64,000 nucleotides of DNA from Bosea sp. (in: a-proteobacteria) (GTDB taxonomy: Bacteria; Pseudomonadota; Alphaproteobacteria; Rhizobiales; Beijerinckiaceae): contig NZ_JAMLIX010000002.1 of the NCBI RefSeq assembly GCF_023953965.1, positions 620,001 to 684,000 of the forward strand, given 5' to 3'. The translations under genes were made by a program, and so were the position numbers. Positions 24,496 through 33,540 of the stretch are shown here, in pieces (within the stretch, counting starts at the first letter, position 1; every line of letters starts with the position of its first letter). A model generated the notes under the pieces. It was not told the DNA's origin, ran no database searches, and saw only the letters and a program-made list of their open reading frames with translations.

Positions 24496-25722
24496 CTACA
24501 GCGAAGCGAAGCTTGCCTCGATCAGGCGGCGCGCGCGAGGACCGTTGTCGATGCGCTCGTGCATCTTGTTCATCAGATAGGAAAAGCTCAGCCCCGTGTC
24601 GGGATCGGCCAGCCCGATCGAGCCGCCGACGCCGTGATGGCCGAAAGCGTTCTCGTTCGGGCCCATCCAGGCCCATTCCGGCGAATTGCGCAGCATGCCC
24701 AGCGCCTGGCAGTAATCGCGGTTGTTGACGATCTCGGTCAGGCGGTGCTGCTGCGTCGTCATCGTCGCGATCGTGTCCGGCCGCATCAGGGTGACGCCAT
24801 CGAGCCTGCGCCCGGCAACCAGGCAGGCATAGAAGCGGGCCACGGCGCGGGCCGTGCCGTGGCCGTTGCCGGAGCCGTGCTCGCAGGAGCGGAACGCGGG
24901 CGAGTTGCTGCTCTCGGGCAATTGCGCCGTCGCCTTGGCGATCAGGGAATCCGGCTCCGCCGCCGCTTTCTGGAAGATGGTGCCGCGCTCGGCGTTGACG
25001 AACTCGGCCGCGCGCGCGTGATCCGCGACCGGCAGGCCGACATGGAAGTCGAGCTTCAGCGGCAAGGCGATCTCGTCGCGCAGGAACGTGCCGAGCGTCT
25101 TGCCGGACACCCGCCGCACGATCGCGCCGATGAGGAAGCCCATGGTGAGGACATGGTAGCCGGCCTGGCTGCCCGGCTCCCAGTTCGGTGCCTGCGCGGC
25201 GAGGCCTTCCTCCATGGCCTGCGTATCGAAGATCCCGCCGCGATGGGCCGGGCGGTCGATGCGGGCGAGGCCGGCGCGATGATCGAGGATATAGCGGACG
25301 GGGATCTTCGCCTTGCCCGCCTGCGCGAATTCCGGCCAGTACCGCGCGATCGGCGCATCGAGATCGACGAGCCCGCGATCGACCAGCATCATCAGGCAGG
25401 TGGCGGAGAAGGCCTTGGTCGTCGACATCGTGTTGACGATCGTGTGCTCAGACCATTCGATCGTGCGGGCCTTGTCGGCGTGGCCGCCCCAGAGGTCGTA
25501 GATCTTCCGGCCATGCCGGTATCCCGCCGTCGACGAGCCGATCTCCTCGTCGTTGGCGAAGCCCTGCGCATAGGCATCGACGACCCCGGCGAAGCGCGGA
25601 TCGACATAGCCCTGGATGCGCGCCGGCCCGGCCGGCGTCTCGACCACCCGCTCGACCCGTTCCAGCCCCGCATGGCCGAGGGTCTCCTCGCCGTTCATGT
25701 GAAAGTGCGTGGCGACCGTCAT
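24496..25722 (-). CDS. Serine hydrolase of the beta-lactamase / class C (EstB-like) family
   Basis: A 408-residue penicillin-binding-fold esterase or amidase. The nucleophile motif SxxK is STTK in VNTMSTTKAFSATCL; a Tyr motif is present in GYHVLTMGFLIG, and the C-terminal HxG-type motif is HHGVGGS. No signal peptide, so it should be cytoplasmic and is more likely a catabolic esterase or amidase than an antibiotic-resistance enzyme. It overlaps the livM stop by 4 bases, placing it in the transporter operon, presumably acting on the imported compound. Confidence 0.85.
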   Translation of the reverse strand: MTVATHFHMNGEETLGHAGLERVERVVETPAGPARIQGYVDPRFAGVVDAYAQGFANDEEIGSSTAGYRHGRKIYDLWGGHADKARTIEWSEHTIVNTMSTTKAFSATCLMMLVDRGLVDLDAPIARYWPEFAQAGKAKIPVRYILDHRAGLARIDRPAHRGGIFDTQAMEEGLAAQAPNWEPGSQAGYHVLTMGFLIGAIVRRVSGKTLGTFLRDEIALPLKLDFHVGLPVADHARAAEFVNAERGTIFQKAAAEPDSLIAKATAQLPESSNSPAFRSCEHGSGNGHGTARAVARFYACLVAGRRLDGVTLMRPDTIATMTTQQHRLTEIVNNRDYCQALGMLRNSPEWAWMGPNENAFGHHGVGGSIGLADPDTGLSFSYLMNKMHERIDNGPRARRLIEASFASL

Positions 25723-26777
25723 GAGGCATCTCCGGCATGCTGGCTGGGGGAGCTCTTTCGAGCGGGGGCAGCACCGGCCGGCGCGGGATCGCGCCGGGCG
25801 CGCCAGAGCCCGTGCCAGCGGTTGAACTCGCCGACGATGCCGGTGCGGAAGGCCAGGACGCAGAAGATGAAGATCAGCCCCTGGATGACGGTCACCCAGG
25901 AGCCGAAGCGGGCGAGATATTGCTCCATCGCCGTCATCACGAAGGCCCCGACCACGGGCCCGAAGATCGTGCCCATGCCCCCGACCAGGGTCATCAGGAC
26001 GACGTGGCCCGAGGTGGCCGCGTGGACTTCCGTCAAGGTCGCGATGCCGAAGGCCAGCGCCTTGACGCCGCCCGCCATGGCCGAGAACGTCGCGGAAACG
26101 ATGAAGGCGATCAGCTTGTAGTGCGCGGTGTCGTAGCCGAGCGATGCCGTCCGCGTCTCGTTCTCGCGGATGCCCTTCAGGATCTGGCCGAAGGGCGAAT
26201 GCACGACCCGGTGGATGACGGCGAAGCCGAGCAGGAAGACGACCGCGCAGAACCCGTACATGGCGAGGTCGTTGTCGAGCGGGATCAGCCCGAGGAGCCG
26301 GCCGCGCGGAACGTGCTGGATGCCGTCCTCGCCGCCGGCGAAAGGCGCCTGCAGGCAGAAGAAATAGACCATCTGCGCCAAGGCGAGCGTGATCATCGCG
26401 AAGAAGATGCCCTGCCGGCGGATCGCCACCCAGCCGAAGGCCGCGCCCATCGCGGTGCCGACGAGCCCGCCGGCCAGGACCGCGAGCTCCGGCGTCAGGC
26501 CCCACTCCTTCGCGGTCCAGGCCGAGATATAGCTGCCCATCCCGAAAAAGGCGGCGTGGCCGAAGCTCATCAGCCCGGCGAAGCCGACCAGCAGGTTGAA
26601 GGCGCAGGCGAAGAGCGCGAAGCACAGCACCTTGATCAGGAAGACCGGGTAGAGCAGCAGCGGCGCCACGGCGACGACGGCCGTCAGGATCGCCATGCGC
26701 AACGCCCATGAGCCCTTCCGGCTGCGCTGTTTCCGCAGCGCGCCGAGGGCCGTGCCGGACATCTCGATTGCGGACAT
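25719..26777 (-). CDS. livM: Branched-chain amino-acid-type ABC permease LivM
   Basis: A 352-residue inner-membrane permease with eight or more hydrophobic helices. Family blocks FNLLVGFAGLMSFGHAAFFGMGSYISAW and GHVVLMTLVGGMGTIFGPVVGAF are clear. The ATG at 26777 overlaps the livH stop (ATGA) and gives a normal length. It partners LivH and takes energy from LivG/LivF. The transported compound may be an amide, aromatic or other organic acid, since Liv-type systems in catabolic clusters are often not amino-acid specific. Confidence 0.93.
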   Translation of the reverse strand: MSAIEMSGTALGALRKQRSRKGSWALRMAILTAVVAVAPLLLYPVFLIKVLCFALFACAFNLLVGFAGLMSFGHAAFFGMGSYISAWTAKEWGLTPELAVLAGGLVGTAMGAAFGWVAIRRQGIFFAMITLALAQMVYFFCLQAPFAGGEDGIQHVPRGRLLGLIPLDNDLAMYGFCAVVFLLGFAVIHRVVHSPFGQILKGIRENETRTASLGYDTAHYKLIAFIVSATFSAMAGGVKALAFGIATLTEVHAATSGHVVLMTLVGGMGTIFGPVVGAFVMTAMEQYLARFGSWVTVIQGLIFIFCVLAFRTGIVGEFNRWHGLWRARRDPAPAGAAPARKSSPSQHAGDAS

Positions 26778-27712
26778 CAGCGCGCCTTTCCGAAGAGGCC
26801 GTTCGGGCGTGTCGTCAGCACCACGACCATGATGATGAAGATCACCGTCGAGGAAGCGGCCGGGTAGAAGACCTTGGTCAGTCCCTCGACGATGCCCAGC
26901 CCGAAGCCGGTGGCGATCGAGCCCATGATCGAGCCCATGCCGCCGATCACGACGACGGCGAAGACGATGACGACCAGATTGGTGCCCATGCTCGGATTGA
27001 CCGAATAGATCGGCGCCGCGAGCACCCCGGCCGCCGCCGCGAGCATGATGCCGCCGGCATAGGTCAGCGCGATCATCCGGGGCACGTTGACGCCGAAGGA
27101 CAGCACCAGCTTCGGGTTTTCGGTGGCTGCCCGCAGCCGCGCGCCGATCGGCGTCTTCTCGATGACCAGCCAGGTGCCGAGGCAGATGACGAAGGCCGCG
27201 ACGACCGCGAACAGACGATAATACGGGATGAACAGGATGCCGGCATCGAAGCCGCCGCGCAGCTGCGGCGGAACGGGATAGGGATTGCCCGTGCTGCCGA
27301 AGGCGTTGCGCATGATGCCCTCGATCACGAGCGCCATCCCGAAGGTCAGCAGCAGGCCGAGATGCGGGTCGAGACCGTAGATGCGCTTGATCACGATGCG
27401 CTCGAGCAGCAGCGCGAAGGCTGCGACGATCAGCGGCGCCACGATCAGCGCGCCCCAGAAATTGACGGCGAGCCAGGGCGGCACCGACAGGCCGGGCGAG
27501 ATCATCGGCAGCCAGGTGTTGGGAAAGCCGATCAGCCAGGCCACGAAGGCGCCGAGCATGAAGAACGCGCCATGCGCGAAGTTGATGATGTTCATCATGC
27601 CGAAGATGACGGCCAGGCCCAGCGAGAGCAGCGCGTAGAAGGCGCCGTTGATCATGCCGAGCACCAGTTGGCCGAGGATGAGTTCGAGCGGCACGCTCGC
27701 CAGGGCGGTCAT
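26777..27712 (-). CDS. livH: Branched-chain amino-acid-type ABC permease LivH
   Basis: A 311-residue inner-membrane permease with the LivH signature FGMMNIINFAHGAFFMLGAFVAW and the C-terminal GGMGSIMGSIATGFGLGIVEGL. It overlaps livM by the ATGA junction and follows livF by 3 bp. It forms the translocation channel with LivM. Confidence 0.94.
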   Translation of the reverse strand: MTALASVPLELILGQLVLGMINGAFYALLSLGLAVIFGMMNIINFAHGAFFMLGAFVAWLIGFPNTWLPMISPGLSVPPWLAVNFWGALIVAPLIVAAFALLLERIVIKRIYGLDPHLGLLLTFGMALVIEGIMRNAFGSTGNPYPVPPQLRGGFDAGILFIPYYRLFAVVAAFVICLGTWLVIEKTPIGARLRAATENPKLVLSFGVNVPRMIALTYAGGIMLAAAAGVLAAPIYSVNPSMGTNLVVIVFAVVVIGGMGSIMGSIATGFGLGIVEGLTKVFYPAASSTVIFIIMVVVLTTRPNGLFGKAR

Positions 27713-27715
27713 CGC

Positions 27716-28435
27716 TCACACTCCGAGATAATGGTGCAGCTTGCCGACATTGCGATCGAGCATCGCGTTGTCGAACATGTCGACGACGCGGCCGTGCTCG
27801 ACGACATAGTGCCGGTCGGCCACCTTCTGCGCGAAACGGAAGTTCTGCTCGACCAGCAGGATCGTGAAGCCGCGTTCGCGAATGGTCTGGATCAGGCGCG
27901 CGATCTGCTGGACGATCACGGGCGCGAGCCCCTCGGTCGGCTCGTCCAGCAGCAGCAGCCGCGCCCCCGTGCGCAGGATCCGGGCGATGGCGAGCATCTG
28001 CTGCTCGCCGCCGGAAAGCCGCGTGCCCTGGCTGTTCGCCCGCTCCTTCAGATTGGGGAAGATCGCGTGGATCGTATCGATATCGAGCCCGCCGGCGGCG
28101 ATGCGCGGCGGCAGCATCAGGTTCTCGGTGACGGACAGGGTCGCGAAGATTCCGCGTTCCTCGGGGCAGAAGGCGATTCCGCGCTGCGCCACCTTGTCGG
28201 CGCGCAGATGGACGGTTTCCTCGCCCTCGAAGCGGATGCTGCCGCGGCGCTGGTCGATCAGCCCCATGATGCTCTTCATCGTCGTCGTCTTGCCCGCGCC
28301 GTTGCGGCCGAGCAGCGTGACGACCTCGCCGGCACGCACCTCCAGCGATATGCCGTGCAGGACATGGCTCTCGCCATACCAGGCCTCGACCCGGTCGAGC
28401 TGGAGCATGGCCGGCCCTGGTTGATCGGCGTTCAT
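27716..28435 (-). CDS. livF: Branched-chain amino-acid-type ABC ATPase LivF
   Basis: A 239-residue ATPase. Walker A is GRNGAGKTTTMKSIMGL, signature LSGGEQQMLAIARIL, Walker B LLLLDEPTEGLAP, H-loop FTILLVEQNF. The short form lacking the LivG insertion identifies it as LivF. Start ATG 28435 overlaps the livG stop. Confidence 0.94.
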   Translation of the reverse strand: MNADQPGPAMLQLDRVEAWYGESHVLHGISLEVRAGEVVTLLGRNGAGKTTTMKSIMGLIDQRRGSIRFEGEETVHLRADKVAQRGIAFCPEERGIFATLSVTENLMLPPRIAAGGLDIDTIHAIFPNLKERANSQGTRLSGGEQQMLAIARILRTGARLLLLDEPTEGLAPVIVQQIARLIQTIRERGFTILLVEQNFRFAQKVADRHYVVEHGRVVDMFDNAMLDRNVGKLHHYLGV

Positions 28436-29181
28436 TCCGGGCTTCCCAGATAGGCGTCGATGACATCGGGATTGGCCGACACGGCGGCATAGTCGCCCTG
28501 CGCCAGGATCCGGCCCCGCGTCAGGACGGTGATTTCGTCGCACAACCCCTCGACCACCGAGAGATTGTGCTCGACCATCAGGATGGTCCGGCCCTTCCGG
28601 ACGCGGCGGATCAGGCCGACGATGCGCTCGACATCCGCCTGGGTCATGCCCGCCGTCGGCTCGTCGAGCAGCAGCATCGACGGGTCCAGCGCCAGGGTGG
28701 TCGCGATCTCGAGCGCCCGCTTGCGGCCATAGGAGAGCAGGGCTGCTTCCGCATCGGCGTGATCGCTAAGGCCGACCTCGTCGAGCAGGTCCATGGCGTC
28801 GCCGTCATATTGATCGAGCACCGTCTCGGAGCGCCAGATGTCGAAGGAACGTCCTCTGCGCCGCTGCAGCGCCAGGCGCACGTTCTCCAGCGCCGTCAGC
28901 TTTGGAAAGATCGAGGAGATCTGGAAGGAGCGGACCATGCCGAGCCTTGCGACGGCAGGCGCATCCAGCGCGGTGATGTCCCGGTCGCGAAAGCGGATCG
29001 TGCCGCGCGTCGGCGGCATGGATTTGGTCAAGAGGTTGAAGCAGGTCGTCTTGCCCGCCCCGTTGGGGCCGATCAGCGCGTGGATCGTGCCCTCGTGGAT
29101 CGTCAGATCGACCGAATTGACGGCGATGAAGCCGGAGAATTCGCGCGTCAGGCCCCGCGCTTCCAGGATTGCGTCAGACAT
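28432..29181 (-). CDS. livG: Branched-chain amino-acid-type ABC ATPase LivG
   Basis: A 249-residue ATPase with Walker A GPNGAGKTTCFNLLT, the LivG-type RTFQ-like region here as MVRSFQISSIF, Walker B MLLLDEPTAGM and H-loop ILMVEHNL. The signature motif is weak: LLSYGRKRALEIATTLA, lacking the usual S-G-G/GQ, as in many LivG proteins. ATG 29181 was preferred over an upstream in-frame TTG at 29193. Confidence 0.92.
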   Translation of the reverse strand: MSDAILEARGLTREFSGFIAVNSVDLTIHEGTIHALIGPNGAGKTTCFNLLTKSMPPTRGTIRFRDRDITALDAPAVARLGMVRSFQISSIFPKLTALENVRLALQRRRGRSFDIWRSETVLDQYDGDAMDLLDEVGLSDHADAEAALLSYGRKRALEIATTLALDPSMLLLDEPTAGMTQADVERIVGLIRRVRKGRTILMVEHNLSVVEGLCDEITVLTRGRILAQGDYAAVSANPDVIDAYLGSPE

Positions 29182-29241
29182 GTTTGTCCTCAAGGCGGAT
29201 GCGGGTGCCGCCGCGCGGCGCCCGCTTGGGCGTGATCCGCC

Positions 29242-30453
29242 TCACTTGATCAGCGGGCAGCCTTCCTCGTTCAGCGGCTTGTAGGCATCGGCGCCCTTGA
29301 TGGTGGCGACGAGCTTGTAGACGTCGAACTTCGACTTCGACTCGGCCGGCGTCTTCACCTGGAAGACGTAGACGTCACGCACGAGACGGCCGTTGGGGCG
29401 CACGACGCCGTTCTTGATCATGAAGTCGTTGACCGGCAGCTCCTTCATCTTGGCGGCGACGGCCGAGGCCTCGACGCTGCCGGCGGCCTGCACCGCCTTG
29501 AGATAATGCATGATGGCGCCATAGACGGAGGCCTGGTTGACGCTCGGCGGCATGCCCTTCTTTTCCTGGAAGCGCTTGCTCCAGGCCCGGGTCTCGTCGT
29601 TCAGGTCCCAGTAGTAGGGCTCCATCAGGGTCAGGCCCTGGGCCGTGTCGAGGCCGATGGAGACGATGTCGTGAAAGGCCGCGTTCAGGGCCGCGATCTT
29701 CTGCTTGCCGCCGATGCCGATGCCGAATTCATTAGCCTGCTTCAGGGAGTTCGCCGTGTTTTCGCCGGCATTGGCCAGCGCGATCACGTCGGCGCCCGAC
29801 GCCTTGGCGCCGATGATGTAGGAGGAGAAATCGGTCGCCTCGATCGGATGCTCGACACCGCCGACGACCGAGCCCCCGGCCGCGTCGATGACCTCCGTCG
29901 CGTCCCGCCTCAGGATCTGGCCGAACGTGTAGTTGGCACCGATGAAATACCATTTCTTGGCGCCGTCCTTGACCATCATCTTCGGCAGGACCGAGGCCAT
30001 GACCGCCGTGTCGTTCATCCAGTGGAACGAATAGGGCGTGCAGAACTTGCCGGAGAGATCGTGGACGACGCCCCCGACATTGATGAACATCTTCTGCTTC
30101 TGCTTGGAAATTTCCTGCACCGCGAGCGCGACGGCGGAATTGGGCGTATCCGCGACGAGGTCGAAGCCCTGATCGTACCATTGGCGAGCGATCGAGGCGC
30201 CGATATCCGCCTTGTTCTGATGGTCGGCCCCCGAGATCTCGATCGGCCGGCCCAGGACCTTGCCGCCGAAATCGTCGACGGCCATCTGGGCGGCGATCAC
30301 CGAGCCCTTGCCGTTCGCGTCGGAGACGATGCCGGACTGATCGTTGAGGATTCCGATGCGGATCGGCGCCTGCGCCTGCGCCTGTGCCTGCCCTGACCAT
30401 TGCAGCGCCAGCAACATGACAGAAGCGGCGGTCATTCCTGCTTTGAACATCAT
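29242..30453 (-). CDS. livK: Branched-chain amino-acid-type ABC substrate-binding protein (LivK-like)
   Basis: A 403-residue periplasmic binding protein of the Leu/Ile/Val-binding (PBP type 1) fold, with signal peptide MMFKAGMTAASVMLLALQWSGQAQA. The mature start PIRIGILNDQSGIVSDANGKGSVIAAQMAVDDFGG is typical, and the long C-terminal half resembles binding proteins for aromatic acids or amides rather than LivJ itself. It is the first gene of livKGFHM, with its own predicted promoter and operator upstream (30621-30670). Confidence 0.92.
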   Translation of the reverse strand: MMFKAGMTAASVMLLALQWSGQAQAQAQAPIRIGILNDQSGIVSDANGKGSVIAAQMAVDDFGGKVLGRPIEISGADHQNKADIGASIARQWYDQGFDLVADTPNSAVALAVQEISKQKQKMFINVGGVVHDLSGKFCTPYSFHWMNDTAVMASVLPKMMVKDGAKKWYFIGANYTFGQILRRDATEVIDAAGGSVVGGVEHPIEATDFSSYIIGAKASGADVIALANAGENTANSLKQANEFGIGIGGKQKIAALNAAFHDIVSIGLDTAQGLTLMEPYYWDLNDETRAWSKRFQEKKGMPPSVNQASVYGAIMHYLKAVQAAGSVEASAVAAKMKELPVNDFMIKNGVVRPNGRLVRDVYVFQVKTPAESKSKFDVYKLVATIKGADAYKPLNEEGCPLIK

Positions 30454-30620
30454 GCTGTAACCTCCCGATGCTGGCCTCATGGGCCCTGCGTTCTTAGGTG
30501 CGGTCTTGTCGCCGCCTTGGGTGAAGCGCTTCACATCCGGCGCGCAGACCGGCAATGCAGCGCCGGAGCGGCGCCGCATCGAGACAGATCAGGCTGGACG
30601 TCAGGAGAACCAATTCCGAA

Positions 30621-30670
30621 ACCGGTTTAGACCGGTATTTTTCTTTACCCTAGTGATACCGGCCCGCCAA
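30621..30670 (-). promoter_or_regulatory. livK promoter with GntR-type operator
   Basis: On the minus strand: -35 TTGGCG (complement of 30665-30670), a 17-base spacer, and -10 TAAAGA (complement of 30642-30647). Just downstream, 30621-30636 reads ACCGGTTTAGACCGGT, a near-palindrome containing GGTTTAGACCG. The same motif with one base changed lies before the GntR gene at 33600. It occupies the expected transcription start, consistent with repression. The rest of the 277-bp gap shows no gene. Confidence 0.55.
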
Positions 30671-30730
30671 GCATTTTTTGCACATTGCCGGCGTTAGTCG
30701 ATCATTGATCCGCCGGGTGGCGGATCCGGC

Positions 30731-31102
30731 TCATGCCTGGTCGAAGGCCTCGCGCGCGTTGCGGAAGGCGTCCATCGCCGCCGGCACGCCGGCATAGACG
30801 GCGACCTGCAGGAAAACCTCCCGGATCTCGTCCTTGGTGACGCCGTTGCGCAGGGCGCCCCTGACATGCAGCCTCAGTTCATGCGGCCGATTGAGGACGG
30901 CGATCATCGCCAGGTTCAACAGGCTGCGGGTCTTCCTGGACAGGCCTTCGCGGGCCCAGACGGCGCCCCAGCAGAACTCGGTCGACAGATCCTGCATCGC
31001 GCGGTTGAAATCGTCGGCGCTCGCCATCGACTTGTCGACGTATTCGGCGCCGAGCACCTCGCGCCTGACCTTCATGCCCGCTTCGTAGGTTTCGCTCGCC
31101 AT
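30731..31102 (-). CDS. Carboxymuconolactone decarboxylase-family protein
   Basis: A 123-residue AhpD-like all-helical protein of the PcaC type, with GLSRKTRSLLNLAMIAVLNRPHELRLHVRGALRNGVTKDEIREVFLQVAVYAGVPAAMDAF. The conserved His in HELRLHVRGAL is present; the peroxidase-type CxxC of AhpD is absent, which favours a lactone decarboxylase-like role. It is the third gene of the operon starting at 33506 and starts 11 bp after the dehydrogenase gene. No other protocatechuate genes are nearby, so gamma-carboxymuconolactone is not assured as the substrate. Confidence 0.88.
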   Translation of the reverse strand: MASETYEAGMKVRREVLGAEYVDKSMASADDFNRAMQDLSTEFCWGAVWAREGLSRKTRSLLNLAMIAVLNRPHELRLHVRGALRNGVTKDEIREVFLQVAVYAGVPAAMDAFRNAREAFDQA

Positions 31103-31113
31103 GATCGTCTCCT

Positions 31114-32007
31114 TCACGCCGAGGGCCCGGCGCCGATTTCGACGCCCGCCCATTCCTCGTAGATGCGCGCGACCTCGGTGAAATCGGAGGCCGGCCCGAA
31201 CTTCGCGTTGGTCGCGGCCATCATCTGGCGCACCAGCGATCCCAGAAGCATCGGCACGCCCAGATTCTCCGCCTCGTCGACGCAGAGGCGCGCGTCCTTG
31301 TAGGCGAGCGCGGTCGCGAAGCCGTAGTCGAAGCCGCGCGTCACGACCGCGCGCGGAAACTTGTCCTGCGTCGCGCTGTTGCGGCCGCTGCCGGCATTGA
31401 TGATGTCGAGAAGGATGGCGGGATCGAGCCCGGCCTTCACGCCCATCGTCATCGCTTCCGCGGTGATGACGAGGGCTGTCGTCGACAGCATGTTGTTCGC
31501 AAGCTTCGCGGCCTGGGCGAGGCCCGGCCGGGTTCCCGTGCGAAAGATGCGCCCGAGCGGCGCGAGCACCGGCTCGGCTTCGGCGTAGAGCGCGTCCGTG
31601 CAGGACACCATCACCGCAAGCGTTCCGCCCTCGGCGCCCCTGGGTCCGCCGCTGACCGGCGCCTCGACCCAGCCGACGCCGCGCTGGGCGAGCGCGGCCG
31701 CCGTCGCCGTGGCGGCTTTCGGCCCGATCGTCGAGAGATCGATCACGGTCCTGACCCGCGAGGACCCGGACAAAAGGCCGTCGGGAGCGAACAGCACATC
31801 GTCGACGACCGCGGCGTCGGGAAGGCTGAGCAGGACCGTCTCGGCCATCTCGCCAAGCTGCGCGAGGCTGCCGGCCCGGCGCAATCCATGCTGACCGGCC
31901 GGCGCGGCGGGATCGTAGCCCACGACCGCGTGCCCGGCCGCGACGAGGCGGCCCGCCATCCGGCTGCCCATGCGGCCGAGGCCGACGAATCCAAATGTTT
32001 GAGCCAT
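31114..32007 (-). CDS. NAD(P)-dependent beta-hydroxyacid dehydrogenase (3-hydroxyisobutyrate dehydrogenase-like)
   Basis: A 297-residue beta-hydroxyacid dehydrogenase. The cofactor motif GFVGLGRMGSRMAGRLVAAGHAVVGYD starts at residue 6; the substrate-binding VEAPVSGGPRGAEGGTLAVMV and catalytic Lys region AAKLANNMLSTTALV are intact. Candidate substrates are 3-hydroxyisobutyrate, tartronate semialdehyde or similar. It lies 17 bp downstream of the aldehyde dehydrogenase gene, so the pair could carry a hydroxyacid-semialdehyde-acid sequence. Confidence 0.9.
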   Translation of the reverse strand: MAQTFGFVGLGRMGSRMAGRLVAAGHAVVGYDPAAPAGQHGLRRAGSLAQLGEMAETVLLSLPDAAVVDDVLFAPDGLLSGSSRVRTVIDLSTIGPKAATATAAALAQRGVGWVEAPVSGGPRGAEGGTLAVMVSCTDALYAEAEPVLAPLGRIFRTGTRPGLAQAAKLANNMLSTTALVITAEAMTMGVKAGLDPAILLDIINAGSGRNSATQDKFPRAVVTRGFDYGFATALAYKDARLCVDEAENLGVPMLLGSLVRQMMAATNAKFGPASDFTEVARIYEEWAGVEIGAGPSA

Positions 32008-32024
32008 CCGCCGCCCCTTTCGCC

Positions 32025-33506
32025 TCACCAGGAGGCTGCGATGTATTGCGTCTCGAGGAATTCGAGCAGCCCATGCGAGCCGCCCTCGCGGCCCAGGCCG
32101 CTCTGCTTGACGCCGCCGAAGGGAGCCGCGGGGTCGGAAACCAATCCGCGATTGAGCCCGACCATCCCGCTTTCCAGGCGGCCCGCGACCCGCAGCCCCC
32201 GCTTGAAATCGCCGGTATAGACGTAGCCGACCAGACCGTATTCGGTATCGTTCGCCAGCGCCACGACCTCGTCCTCGCCGTCGAACGGCACGACGGCCGC
32301 GACCGGGCCGAAGATCTCTTCCCTGAGGATCGCGGCCGAAGACGGCACTTCGGCCATGACGGTCGGCGGATAATAATACGGCCAGGCGGGCGCGGCCGCC
32401 TGCGTGACCACGCGCGCGCCGGCGCTGACCGCGTCCGCGACCAGGCGCCCGACCTTCTCCACGGCCGCGACCGTGATCAGCGGGCCGCATTGGGTCGCCT
32501 CGTCGCGGCCGGGGCCGACCCGCAGGCTGCCCATGCGCTCCGCCAGCCGGTCGACGAAGGCGTCGTGAATGCCGCGCTCAGCGAAAAACCGGTTTGCGGC
32601 GGTGCAGGCCTCGCCGCCGTTGCGCATCTTGGCGATCATCGCTCCCTCGACGGCGGCGTCGAGATCGGCGTCGTCGAACACGATGAAAGCTGCGTTGCCG
32701 CCGAGTTCCATCGAGCAGCTGATGACCTGGTCGGCGGCCTCCCTGAGCAGAAGCCGGCCGACGGATGTCGACCCGGTGAAGGAGAGCTTGCGCACGCGCG
32801 GATCATGCAGCATCGCGCTGACGACCGGTCCGGCGCGCGTCGTCGCGACCACGTTGACGACCCCGGCCGGCACCCCGGCCTGCCGCATGATCTCGGCGAG
32901 AGCCAGCGCCGTCAGCGGCGTTTCCGCCGCCGGCTTCAGGATGCAGGTGCATCCTGCCGCGAGGGCGGGCGCGATCTTCCGCGTCGCCATCGCGGCCGGA
33001 AAGTTCCAGGGCGTGACCAGCACGCTGATGCCGATCGGGCGGTGGTCGACGAGCAGGCGGTTGGCCCCCGTCGGCGCAAGGCCCAGGCTGCCATGAGCCC
33101 GCACGGCTTCCTCGGCATACCAGCGGAAGAATTCGGCGGCATAGGAAACCTCTCCGCGCGCATCCGCGATGCTCTTGCCGTTCTCGAGCGAGATCAACTG
33201 GGCGAGCCGCTCGTGCTGCGCGAGGATCGCCTCGAATATCGACATCAGCAGCTCCGCCCGCCTGCGCGGAGCGGTTTCGGCCCAGCACTCCGCCGCCGCC
33301 GCGGCAGCGTCGACGGCTGCGATGGCGTCCTCTATCGACGCGTCGGCAACCTCGGCGACCGCAGCGCCCGTCGCCGGGTCGATGACCTTGAAGCGGGACA
33401 TCTCCGCGGCGTCCCGCCAGATGCCGCCGATCAACAGTTGCCGAGGCACGCCGGCAGGCGGGTTGTCGCGCTCGAATTCCGGAAGCACAGTCGCGGTCGC
33501 GTGCAT
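32025..33506 (-). CDS. NAD(P)-dependent aldehyde dehydrogenase (succinate-semialdehyde dehydrogenase-like)
   Basis: A 493-residue aldehyde dehydrogenase. Asn in PWNFPAAMATRKIAPALAAG, Glu in MELGGNAAFIVFDDADLD and the nucleophile Cys in NGGEACTAANRFF are all present, as are GSTSVGR (cofactor) and the C-terminal EIFGPVAAVVPFD and PFGGVKQSGLGREGG. It is closest in style to the SSADH/GabD group. It leads the operon and is divergent from the GntR regulator at 33600. Confidence 0.92.
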   Translation of the reverse strand: MHATATVLPEFERDNPPAGVPRQLLIGGIWRDAAEMSRFKVIDPATGAAVAEVADASIEDAIAAVDAAAAAAECWAETAPRRRAELLMSIFEAILAQHERLAQLISLENGKSIADARGEVSYAAEFFRWYAEEAVRAHGSLGLAPTGANRLLVDHRPIGISVLVTPWNFPAAMATRKIAPALAAGCTCILKPAAETPLTALALAEIMRQAGVPAGVVNVVATTRAGPVVSAMLHDPRVRKLSFTGSTSVGRLLLREAADQVISCSMELGGNAAFIVFDDADLDAAVEGAMIAKMRNGGEACTAANRFFAERGIHDAFVDRLAERMGSLRVGPGRDEATQCGPLITVAAVEKVGRLVADAVSAGARVVTQAAAPAWPYYYPPTVMAEVPSSAAILREEIFGPVAAVVPFDGEDEVVALANDTEYGLVGYVYTGDFKRGLRVAGRLESGMVGLNRGLVSDPAAPFGGVKQSGLGREGGSHGLLEFLETQYIAASW

Positions 33507-33540
33507 CTGACCTCCAATGTCCTGAGTGAGCGGAGCAGTG

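Noticed and set aside
24496..25722. Antibiotic-resistance beta-lactamase
   Set aside because: No signal peptide, EstB-like STTK context, and a catabolic operon position argue for an esterase or amidase.
22600..26121. A 1173-codon open frame on the plus strand across the transporter and hydrolase genes
   Set aside because: It runs antisense to four genes with clear family motifs and its translation is Arg/Ala/Gly-rich without any domain; long antisense frames are expected in high-GC DNA.
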